This document shows, one piece after another, positions 1-4,258 of a stretch of DNA of 6,580 nt. The notes beneath the pieces are model-generated. The model was not told where the DNA came from, did no database searches, and saw nothing but the letters and a program-made list of their open reading frames with translations. The DNA comes from JBFGRM01 sp041563675. Its GTDB lineage: Bacteria; Nitrospirota; Nitrospiria; Nitrospirales; Nitrospiraceae. Made by a program: the position numbers and the translations under genes. Each line of letters begins with the position of its first letter. Position 1 is the first letter of the stretch. The stretch is taken from positions 1 through 6,580 of the forward strand of contig JBFGRM010000143.1 in the NCBI GenBank assembly GCA_041563675.1, given 5' to 3'.

Positions 1-47
1 CCTCACGCTCGCGACCACCGCAACCGCCGACTGCTCCTTCTGTTGCG

Positions 48-77
48 TTGACTTGCTCCAAAATCGAGCGCTATAGT
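48..77 (+). promoter_or_regulatory. Probable sigma70-type promoter of hisS
   Basis: A -35 box TTGACT (48-53) and a -10 box TATAGT (72-77) are separated by 18 bases. Each matches the sigma70 consensus at five of six positions. The predicted transcript would start near position 84 and leave a leader of about 100 bases before the hisS start codon. Nothing upstream can be assigned to a gene, so this is the natural promoter for hisS and perhaps for the genes after it. Inferred from consensus match only. Confidence 0.6.
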
Positions 78-79
78 GC

Positions 80-108
80 GCGCACCTCGGACAATGGGTG
101 CGCATTGT
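80..108 (+). promoter_or_regulatory. Two overlapping inverted repeats in the hisS leader
   Basis: GCGCACC (80-86) pairs perfectly with GGTGCGC (97-103). ACAATG (91-96) pairs perfectly with CATTGT (103-108). The two pairings share bases and cannot form together. They lie right at and just after the predicted transcription start, so they could be an operator bound by a regulator or a pair of alternative RNA hairpins. No T-box signature is visible. A function is not shown; short repeats of this kind also arise by chance in GC-rich DNA. Confidence 0.3.
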
Positions 109-185
109 GGGGTCAGGGATGAGCGGATAAGAAAACCTACCCCTGAGCGCGTACGTCGAACCTCGAACCCCCTCTGATACGAGCG

Positions 186-1448
186 ATGATTCGCGGAATT
201 AAGGGCGTTAAAGACATCCTGCCCGATGATATGCCGAAATGGCGTCTCGTCGAAGAGACCGCGCGCCGTGTGGCATCGGCCTACGGGTTTCGGGAGGTAC
301 GGATCCCGATTTTCGAGGTCACCGAGCTCTTCGCCCGGAGCATCGGGGCGACGACGGACATCGTCGAGAAGGAAATGTACACGTTCCAGGACCGCGACGG
401 CACGTCGCTCACCCTGCGCCCCGAGGGGACCGCCGGAGCCGTTCGCGCCTACATCGAGCACAACCTCGCGCAGGCGCCGCTCGCCCAGAAGTTGTTTTAC
501 CTCGGACCGATGTTTCGTCACGAACGCCCGCAGGCGGGTCGCCTGCGGCAGTTTCACCAGCTCGGCGTCGAGGCGTTCGGCGTGGCCGACGCCGGCGCGG
601 ACATCGAGGTGATCGATCTGCTCTGGCAGTATTTTGGCGTCCTCCAACTCCCCGGCCTCACGCTTGAAATCAACAGTCTGGGCGAGGCTGCGGATCGCCC
701 GGCGTACAAGCGTGTCCTCGTCGCCTACCTGAAGCCGCTGGAAGCGCGCCTCTGCACGAACTGCCGCCGACGCCTGGAGACGAATCCACTGCGCATCCTC
801 GACTGCAAGGTAGCCTCCTGCCGGGAAGCCACGGAGAACGCCCCCCGGCTCACGGACCACCTGTCGCCCTCCGCCCGGTCCCACTTCGACGACGTGCTCT
901 CCGGGCTCGCCGCTTTGGGCATCCCCTACGAGCTCAATCCCCGCCTGGTGCGCGGCCTGGACTATTACACGTTGACGACGTTCGAAGTGACCTCGCGGCA
1001 TCTCGGCGCCCAGAACGCGGTGGGCGCAGGGGGCCGGTACGACGGCCTGGTCGAGACCTTAGGGGGGCCGCCCATGCCAGCGATCGGCTTTGCCGTGGGG
1101 CTTGAGCGAGTCACCCTCATGCTCCCTCCGTCGACCCGTCTCGCCGAGCCCGCCCTCGTCTTTGTCGCCGCATTCGGCAAGGAAGGGTCCGCAGCGGGGC
1201 TCCGTCTTCTCCATGAACTGCGCCTCCGCGGTGTCCCCGCCGACACGGATTACCGGGCCAAGACGCTCAAGGCGCTCCTCCGGCAGGCGGATAAAAGGCA
1301 GGCCGCCTACACGCTCCTTGTCGGCGATGACGAGGCGGCGCGGGGCGCGGTGGTGCTTCGAAACATGCAGTCCAAAGAGCAGACGGAAGTGCCTCTTGGA
1401 GCGGCCGTGGACAGGATTGCCAGCCTCGTTCGAACCCCTCCCGACTGA
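186..1448 (+). CDS. hisS: Histidyl-tRNA synthetase (class II)
   Basis: Cytoplasmic enzyme that charges tRNA-His with histidine using ATP. The 420 residues match the usual bacterial length. The start MIRGIKGVKDILP is the typical HisRS N-terminus, so ATG 186 is chosen although no clear ribosome-binding site precedes it. Class II motif 2 covers about residues 107-132 (GPMFRHERPQAGRLRQFHQL). The histidine-specific motifs are LVRGLDYYT (254-262) and AVGAGGRYDGLV (278-289); motif 3 is GFAVGLERV (301-309). C190, C193, C207 and C212 sit in the insertion domain in a CxxC...C...C pattern that resembles a metal site; many bacterial HisRS have similar cysteines. Residues from about 322 form the anticodon-binding domain. 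It is complete and appears functional. It is transcribed toward the origin, probably from the promoter at 48-77. No hairpin terminator is seen after it. Confidence 0.97.
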   Translation: MIRGIKGVKDILPDDMPKWRLVEETARRVASAYGFREVRIPIFEVTELFARSIGATTDIVEKEMYTFQDRDGTSLTLRPEGTAGAVRAYIEHNLAQAPLAQKLFYLGPMFRHERPQAGRLRQFHQLGVEAFGVADAGADIEVIDLLWQYFGVLQLPGLTLEINSLGEAADRPAYKRVLVAYLKPLEARLCTNCRRRLETNPLRILDCKVASCREATENAPRLTDHLSPSARSHFDDVLSGLAALGIPYELNPRLVRGLDYYTLTTFEVTSRHLGAQNAVGAGGRYDGLVETLGGPPMPAIGFAVGLERVTLMLPPSTRLAEPALVFVAAFGKEGSAAGLRLLHELRLRGVPADTDYRAKTLKALLRQADKRQAAYTLLVGDDEAARGAVVLRNMQSKEQTEVPLGAAVDRIASLVRTPPD

Positions 1449-1471
1449 GTCCTTTTCCCGAATAAATGAGG

Positions 1472-1501
1472 TTGACTTTTTCCTCGCTTTCCGGGTAATC
1501 T
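1472..1501 (+). promoter_or_regulatory. Weak candidate promoter for the tus-like genes
   Basis: TTGACT (1472-1477, five of six to the -35 consensus) is followed after 18 bases by TAATCT (1496-1501), which fits the -10 consensus at only three of six positions. A better -10-like hexamer, TACAAT (1542-1547), lies closer to the gene but has only a poor -35 partner around 1519-1524. Either could drive the three downstream genes separately from hisS. Confidence 0.3.
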
Positions 1502-1562
1502 ACGACAGTGTAATTTTCTTCCTAACCTATTGAATTTTCATTACAATCTTTCCGCGCCCCCC

Positions 1563-1571
1563 TGTGGATTC
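1563..1571 (-). promoter_or_regulatory. DnaA-box-like site, 7/9
   Basis: TGTGGATTC matches seven of nine positions of TGTGGATAA, the reverse complement of the consensus DnaA box. Read on the - strand, the site is followed by a GC-rich tract and then the AT-rich stretch 1511-1550. That order resembles origin-opening regions. It ends three bases before the start codon at 1574. Confidence 0.35.
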
Positions 1572-1573
1572 TC

Positions 1574-1894
1574 ATGGAGAAACGAAAGCTGGGTGTCCTG
1601 TTATCCACACCCCCCAAGAATCCAAGCGTTACGACGATTGCACGCCTCTGTGCGGAAGCCCAGCACACCGATACGGACGTCTATCTGTACCTCATCGATG
1701 AGGGGGTCAAAAACCTCAATGACGCCCGCTTTCACGAGCTCGCCCGCCAAGGCGTCAAGTTCTTCGTCTGTGCGTATGGATGTCAAAAACACGGCGTCTC
1801 GACAGAGGGACTCGCTCCTGAGATCACGCTCTGCGGCCTCGTCGTGCTCTCGAACATGATCAACGGATGCGATCGCTTCGTCGCGTTCAACTGA
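1574..1894 (+). CDS. tusD: TusD/DsrE-like sulfur-relay protein with CxxxC
   Basis: A small cytoplasmic DsrE-fold protein of 106 residues that probably carries sulfur as a persulfide. The C-terminal half follows E. coli TusD closely by eye: GVKFFVCAYGCQKHGV (60-75) places C66 at the TusD/DsrE active cysteine, and ITLCGLVVLSNMINGCDRFV (84-103) parallels the TusD ending. In known TusBCD complexes this cysteine passes sulfur from TusA to TusE and MnmA for 2-thiouridine in tRNA. C70, four residues later, gives a CxxxC pair; C26, C87 and C99 are further cysteines. ATG 1574 gives a normal N-terminal strand (KLGVLLST), though no clear ribosome-binding site precedes it. A perfect DnaA box lies within codons 9-12. 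The partners follow in the same order as E. coli tusDCB. A dissimilatory DsrEFH role cannot be excluded; the family is firm, the pathway inferred. Confidence 0.8.
   Translation: MEKRKLGVLLSTPPKNPSVTTIARLCAEAQHTDTDVYLYLIDEGVKNLNDARFHELARQGVKFFVCAYGCQKHGVSTEGLAPEITLCGLVVLSNMINGCDRFVAFN
1601..1609 (+). promoter_or_regulatory. Perfect DnaA box inside the tusD-like gene
   Basis: TTATCCACA is an exact nine-of-nine match to the consensus DnaA box and the only exact copy seen in this window. It lies 27 bases into the coding sequence, 29 bases after the weaker box at 1563-1571, and about 1.2 kb before the main cluster in front of dnaA. DnaA may bind here to act on origin architecture or on transcription of the tus-like genes. 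Confidence 0.65.
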
Positions 1895-1912
1895 CTCCGT
1901 TCCGCTGAGCCT

Positions 1913-2257
1913 ATGCCTCCAAGCATTGTCGTCGCAATTCGTGAGGACCCGCGTAAGAGCGCACAACCCGTCGAAGCGCTCCGAATCGCCCTCGGCTTGG
2001 CCGCCGGCGAAAATCCGCTGACCGTCGTCCTCGGAGAGGCCGCAGCGCGTCTCCTAGCCGGTGACGAGGAGGATGTCGTCGACGGTGACATTCTCGACAA
2101 ATACCTTCCATCGGTGAAACAGATGAACATTCCGCTGGTCGTCCCTCGTGGCTCCATTGAAACGCTTGATCTCGATACGACGTTCAATCTCCGCGAGTCT
2201 TCTCCGGAGGATATGCGCTCCCTCATAGCCTCTGCAGATCGTGCCCTTGTGTTTTAG
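1913..2257 (+). CDS. tusC: TusC/DsrF-like sulfur-relay subunit, cysteine-free
   Basis: 114 residues, similar in length to TusC (about 119). By eye it follows TusC: a short strand VVAIRED (6-12), a helix, LTVVLGEAAARLLAG (36-50, where TusC has its FFIADGVFQLLPG segment), then a strand around 73-78, and the ending SPEDMRSLIASADRALVF (97-114), which parallels the TusC end. In known complexes TusC/DsrF is the middle subunit of a hexamer with D and B partners. There is not one cysteine in the protein; the region where TusC carries CWVC reads LVVPRGS (75-81). A direct sulfur-carrying role is therefore excluded, and a structural role is likely. The gene starts 18 bases after the tusD-like stop and lacks a clear ribosome-binding site, suggesting translation coupled to its neighbour. 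Confidence 0.72.
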   Translation: MPPSIVVAIREDPRKSAQPVEALRIALGLAAGENPLTVVLGEAAARLLAGDEEDVVDGDILDKYLPSVKQMNIPLVVPRGSIETLDLDTTFNLRESSPEDMRSLIASADRALVF

Positions 2258-2271
2258 CGTCACTGTCGCAC

Positions 2272-2523
2272 ATGGCGTCAACTTTGCTGTACTTGCTTCG
2301 AACTCCCAGACTGGATCCACTTATCCAACAACCTCACTCCGGTGAAGAAACGACCGTTGTCTTGCTGCATGATGCCGTCGGTCTCCAAGAGGTTCCTGCT
2401 TCCCACGTCTTTGTCTTAGCCGAGGATGCTGCTCAACGGGGCGTCAGTCCGTCTGCTCCGTCCATTTCGTACGGCGAGCTGCTAGACCTCGTCTTTGCGG
2501 CGGATCGTGTTGTGGTCTTGTGA
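2272..2523 (+). CDS. tusB: TusB/DsrH-like sulfur-relay subunit, cysteine-free
   Basis: 83 residues, slightly shorter than TusB/DsrH (about 95). Landmarks by eye: VVLLHDAV (29-36) corresponds to LLLLQDGV in TusB; HVFVLAEDAAQRGV (45-58) corresponds to the KVYALNEDLIARGL segment; ISYGELLDLV (65-74) corresponds to the IDYTDFVRL segment near the end. The family forms the third subunit of the TusBCD/DsrEFH complex. No cysteine is present, so the cysteine known in DsrH is missing and this subunit cannot carry persulfide itself. The gene starts 14 bases after the tusC-like stop, without a clear ribosome-binding site. Base composition is a little less GC-rich than its neighbours (29 G+C of 60 in 2281-2340). 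Its stop codon lies in the 8-bp palindrome GAGGCCTC (2522-2529). Confidence 0.72.
   Translation: MASTLLYLLRTPRLDPLIQQPHSGEETTVVLLHDAVGLQEVPASHVFVLAEDAAQRGVSPSAPSISYGELLDLVFAADRVVVL
2321..2329 (+). promoter_or_regulatory. Weak DnaA-box-like site in the tusB-like gene, 7/9
   Basis: TTATCCAAC shares the first seven bases with the consensus TTATCCACA. It lies alone inside a coding region, so it may be chance. It is recorded because it falls between the perfect box at 1601-1609 and the main cluster upstream of dnaA. Confidence 0.2.
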
Positions 2524-2537
2524 GGCCTCGGAAGGAA

Positions 2538-2596
2538 CTCCTACTCCGAATGTTCTCTCTAGGAAAGAAAGAGATCGGACGTCGTCGGAGTAGGAG
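2538..2596. repeat. Perfect 12-bp inverted repeat with a 35-base loop
   Basis: CTCCTACTCCGA (2538-2549) and TCGGAGTAGGAG (2585-2596) are perfect reverse complements around 35 bases. A further short pairing, TCTCT (2554-2558) with AGAGA (2570-2574), is possible inside the loop. It begins 14 bases after the tusB-like stop. It could end the tus transcript, insulate the origin, or bind a dimeric protein. No T-run follows the right arm, so it is not a classical rho-independent terminator. Confidence 0.6.
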
Positions 2597-2708
2597 GGCG
2601 TGTTGACAGTGAGGACTGGGGAGATAACGGATTGAAAAGAGATATCAAAGAGGGGCGTCGAAGCCGTGGGTAGGCCTGTGGGGGAGGTCGGAAAAGGGTC
2701 GAGCCACC

Positions 2709-2717
2709 TGTAGATAA
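2709..2717 (-). promoter_or_regulatory. DnaA box, 8/9 (outlying)
   Basis: TGTAGATAA differs at one position from TGTGGATAA. It lies about 95 bases left of the main cluster, in purine-rich DNA. Confidence 0.55.
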
Positions 2718-2786
2718 GCTATCGGACGGGAGAGAGGGTTCAGGAGATTTTGAGAAAGGGCGAGGTTATTGAGTAGGGAAAAAGGG

Positions 2787-2795
2787 TTATCCAGG
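2787..2795 (+). promoter_or_regulatory. DnaA-box-like site, 7/9
   Basis: TTATCCAGG keeps the TTATCCA core of the consensus and differs at the last two bases. It lies 17 bases left of the first strong box of the main cluster, so it may be a low-affinity site. Confidence 0.4.
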
Positions 2796-2807
2796 GCCAT
2801 CAAGAGG

Positions 2808-2829
2808 TGTCCTGTGAATAAGCAGGACA
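2808..2829. repeat. Inverted repeat around a DnaA box
   Basis: TGTCCTG (2808-2814) and CAGGACA (2823-2829) are perfect reverse complements separated by eight bases. The spacer and part of the left arm make up the DnaA box 2813-2821. A hairpin formed in single-stranded DNA or RNA would hide the box. Chance occurrence is possible. Confidence 0.35.
2813..2821 (-). promoter_or_regulatory. DnaA box, 8/9
   Basis: TGTGAATAA, one change from TGTGGATAA. This is the leftmost strong box of the cluster. The identical nine bases recur at 2864-2872 in the same orientation. Confidence 0.7.
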
Positions 2830-2840
2830 GGCTGATAACT

Positions 2841-2849
2841 ATATCCACA
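2841..2849 (+). promoter_or_regulatory. DnaA box, 8/9
   Basis: ATATCCACA differs from TTATCCACA only at the first base. It is the one strong box of the cluster read on the + strand and lies two bases from the next, oppositely oriented box. Confidence 0.7.
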
Positions 2850-2851
2850 GG

Positions 2852-2860
2852 TGTGTATAA
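2852..2860 (-). promoter_or_regulatory. DnaA box, 8/9
   Basis: TGTGTATAA differs from TGTGGATAA at one base. It overlaps the candidate -10 box of dnaA and is three bases from the next box in the same orientation. Confidence 0.65.
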
Positions 2861-2863
2861 CTT

Positions 2864-2872
2864 TGTGAATAA
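2864..2872 (-). promoter_or_regulatory. DnaA box, 8/9
   Basis: TGTGAATAA, identical to the box at 2813-2821. It is the last box before dnaA, seven bases upstream of the ribosome-binding site AGGAGGGG at 2879-2886. Confidence 0.7.
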
Positions 2873-2898
2873 TTAGGCAGGAGGGGAAGTAGAGGGCC

Positions 2899-4233
2899 AT
2901 GGGAGCTGAAACGTTGTGGGCGGATGCCCTGTCGTATATCGAGTCAAGAGTGCCCCGGCAGGTCTTCGATACCTGGTTTACGCCACTCCAGCTCCAGGGA
3001 ATCGATGATGCCGGTGCGCGACTAGAGGTCCCAAACAAGTTCTTTGGGGACTGGCTCCGGCAGCACTACCTCGGGCTCCTTGCCGAGGCCCTGACCGCGG
3101 CCCATGGGACCGGGGGAATTGGGGTGGACTTCGTCACACGGGATCGAGCGGAGGCACGGACCGCCGAAGGGATCGGTCGAAGCCCCGTGCCCTCCGTGGC
3201 GAAGCAGCGCAAGGTCGTGCACCTGAACCCGAAGTATACCTTTGATAATTTCGTTGTCGGGGCCAGCAATCAATTTGCCCATGCAGCCTGCCTTCGCGTC
3301 GCCGAGGCTCCGGCGCAAGCCTACAACCCGCTCTTCATCTACGGCGGCGTCGGATTGGGCAAGACCCACCTGCTGAACGCCATCGGAAACCACGTTGCGG
3401 ATCAGACGGACCTCCGAATCGCTTATGTTACGACGGAGCAGTTTACGAACGAAGTCATCAATTCGATCCGCTACGACAAGATGGCGGACCTGCGCAAGCG
3501 TTACCGCAACATCGACATGCTGCTCGTCGACGACGTGCAGTTCCTGGCCGGCAAGGAGCGGACACAAGAGGAGTTTTTTCATACCTTCAACGCGCTGTAC
3601 GAAGCCCGGAAACAGATCGTCTTATCGAGCGACCGGTCGCCCAAGGAGATCGCCAATACCGAAGAGCGCCTGCAGTCCCGATTCGGCTGGGGGCTGATCG
3701 CGGACCTTCAGCCCCCGGACGTGGAGACACGGATCGCCATTTTGCGCAAGAAGTCCGAGGACGAACGGATCCCCTTGCCCGACGATATCGTTCAGTTTCT
3801 CGCCGAGAACCTCAAGAGCAACATCCGGGAGCTGGAAGGCTCGCTGGTTCGCATCGGGGCCTACGCGTCCCTCACGGGCCAGGCATTGACGTTGGATATG
3901 GCCAAGAACGTCCTTCGGGACCTGATCGGAGATAAGAAGAAAATCGTCACCATGGACGACATTCAAGAAGCGGTGTCGGCCCGCTTTCACGTGAAGATCG
4001 GGGAGCTCAAGTCCCGCCGCCGAAGCAAGACGCTCGTGCACCCGCGGCAGATCGCCATGTATCTCTGCCGGGAGCTGACGGATTCGTCGTTTCCCGAAAT
4101 CGGCCGCCATTTCGGGGGCAAGGACCACACGACGATCATTCATGCATGCAAGCAGATCGCGAAGGCGCAGGAAAACGACAGCACCCTGAAATCCACGCTC
4201 GACAGCCTCAAGGCGCAGATCACGCGGGCCTAG
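2899..4233 (+). CDS. dnaA: Chromosomal replication initiator DnaA
   Basis: The AAA+ ATPase that binds DnaA boxes, opens the origin and recruits the helicase. Its 444 residues are a normal length. Domain I is about 1-82 (LWADALSYIESRVPRQVFDTW at its start), followed by a short variable linker to about 107. Domain III carries Walker A GGVGLGKTH (149-157), Walker B LLVDD (208-212), sensor I near LSSDRS (242-247), the arginine-finger segment RLQSRFGWGL (258-267, finger expected at R261) and sensor II in NIRELEG (308-314, R310). Domain IV ends in the DNA-binding signature GGKDHTTIIHACKQI (406-420). K408 stands where E. coli DnaA has R399, a conservative change. The start is set by AGGAGGGG (2879-2886), 12 bases upstream, and by the family N-terminus. 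It lies right after the DnaA-box cluster, so autoregulation is likely. dnaN follows after 25 bases. Confidence 0.98.
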   Translation: MGAETLWADALSYIESRVPRQVFDTWFTPLQLQGIDDAGARLEVPNKFFGDWLRQHYLGLLAEALTAAHGTGGIGVDFVTRDRAEARTAEGIGRSPVPSVAKQRKVVHLNPKYTFDNFVVGASNQFAHAACLRVAEAPAQAYNPLFIYGGVGLGKTHLLNAIGNHVADQTDLRIAYVTTEQFTNEVINSIRYDKMADLRKRYRNIDMLLVDDVQFLAGKERTQEEFFHTFNALYEARKQIVLSSDRSPKEIANTEERLQSRFGWGLIADLQPPDVETRIAILRKKSEDERIPLPDDIVQFLAENLKSNIRELEGSLVRIGAYASLTGQALTLDMAKNVLRDLIGDKKKIVTMDDIQEAVSARFHVKIGELKSRRRSKTLVHPRQIAMYLCRELTDSSFPEIGRHFGGKDHTTIIHACKQIAKAQENDSTLKSTLDSLKAQITRA

Positions 4234-4258
4234 TCGACCGCACCGAGGAGAGGGAGTC

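Larger units (their letters stand above)
1449..1573. other. AT-rich gap between hisS and the tus-like genes
   Basis: This 125-base gap stands out against its GC-rich surroundings: 1511-1550 has 31 A/T out of 40. It ends in a C-rich run (1551-1562) and a DnaA-box-like site (1563-1571). A promoter for the downstream genes, a DNA-unwinding element, or both could lie here. No RNA gene and no rho-independent terminator could be recognised. Confidence 0.5.
2832..2861 (+). promoter_or_regulatory. Candidate dnaA promoter overlapping DnaA boxes
   Basis: CTGATA (2832-2837, four of six to the -35 consensus) and TATAAC (2856-2861, five of six to the -10 consensus) are 18 bases apart. Transcription would begin near 2868, about 30 bases before the dnaA start. 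The boxes at 2841-2849 and 2852-2860 lie between and over these elements, so bound DnaA would block polymerase. That agrees with the autorepression known for dnaA in other bacteria. The match is moderate, and other promoters further left are possible. Confidence 0.4.
2524..2898. other. oriC: Replication origin region (oriC)
   Basis: This 375-base gap before dnaA has the hallmarks of a chromosomal origin. Four 8/9 DnaA boxes cluster in 2813-2872 with weaker ones at 2709-2717 and 2787-2795. The dnaA-dnaN-gyrB genes follow. The + strand base bias reverses here: I counted 7 G and 22 C in 2281-2340, but 28 G and 9 C in 2641-2700. The left part holds a 12-bp inverted repeat, and most of the gap is purine-rich on the + strand (42 of 60 in 2641-2700, 44 of 60 in 2731-2790). 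The unwinding element is not certain. Candidates are the AT-rich stretch 2631-2650 (15 of 20 A/T), the AT-rich bases next to the boxes at 2851-2875, or the more distant 1511-1550. No protein-coding gene is supported here. Confidence 0.88.

Noticed and set aside
1..51. Tail of an upstream gene reading PHARDHRNRRLLLLLR then stop
   Set aside because: Only 16 codons are visible, the composition is low in complexity and other frames also stay open, so no gene end can be supported.
3..1001. A 332-codon open frame on the - strand opposite hisS
   Set aside because: It lies wholly over hisS, whose class II motifs are unmistakable. The protein is arginine-rich with no recognisable domain, as expected of an antisense frame in GC-rich coding DNA.
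1284..1292. GGATAA sequences in hisS and upstream as further DnaA boxes
   Set aside because: They match no better than 7/9, are isolated in GC-rich DNA, and have no AT-rich neighbour.
1468..1485. GAGG-loop-CCTC as a hisS terminator
   Set aside because: The stem has only four base pairs and the T-run lies in the loop, not after the stem.
2603..2608. Perfect -35 hexamer TTGACA
   Set aside because: No acceptable -10 box lies 16-18 bases downstream; the nearest, GATAAC (2623-2628), is only 14 bases away.
2574..2728. Eight-base direct repeat ATCGGACG (2574-2581 and 2721-2728)
   Set aside because: Only two copies with unrelated flanks; this is within chance expectation.
2645..2848. Short - strand frame of 67 codons in the origin gap
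   Set aside because: It overlaps several DnaA boxes and the purine-rich tract, and has no family resemblance; random open frames of this size are common.
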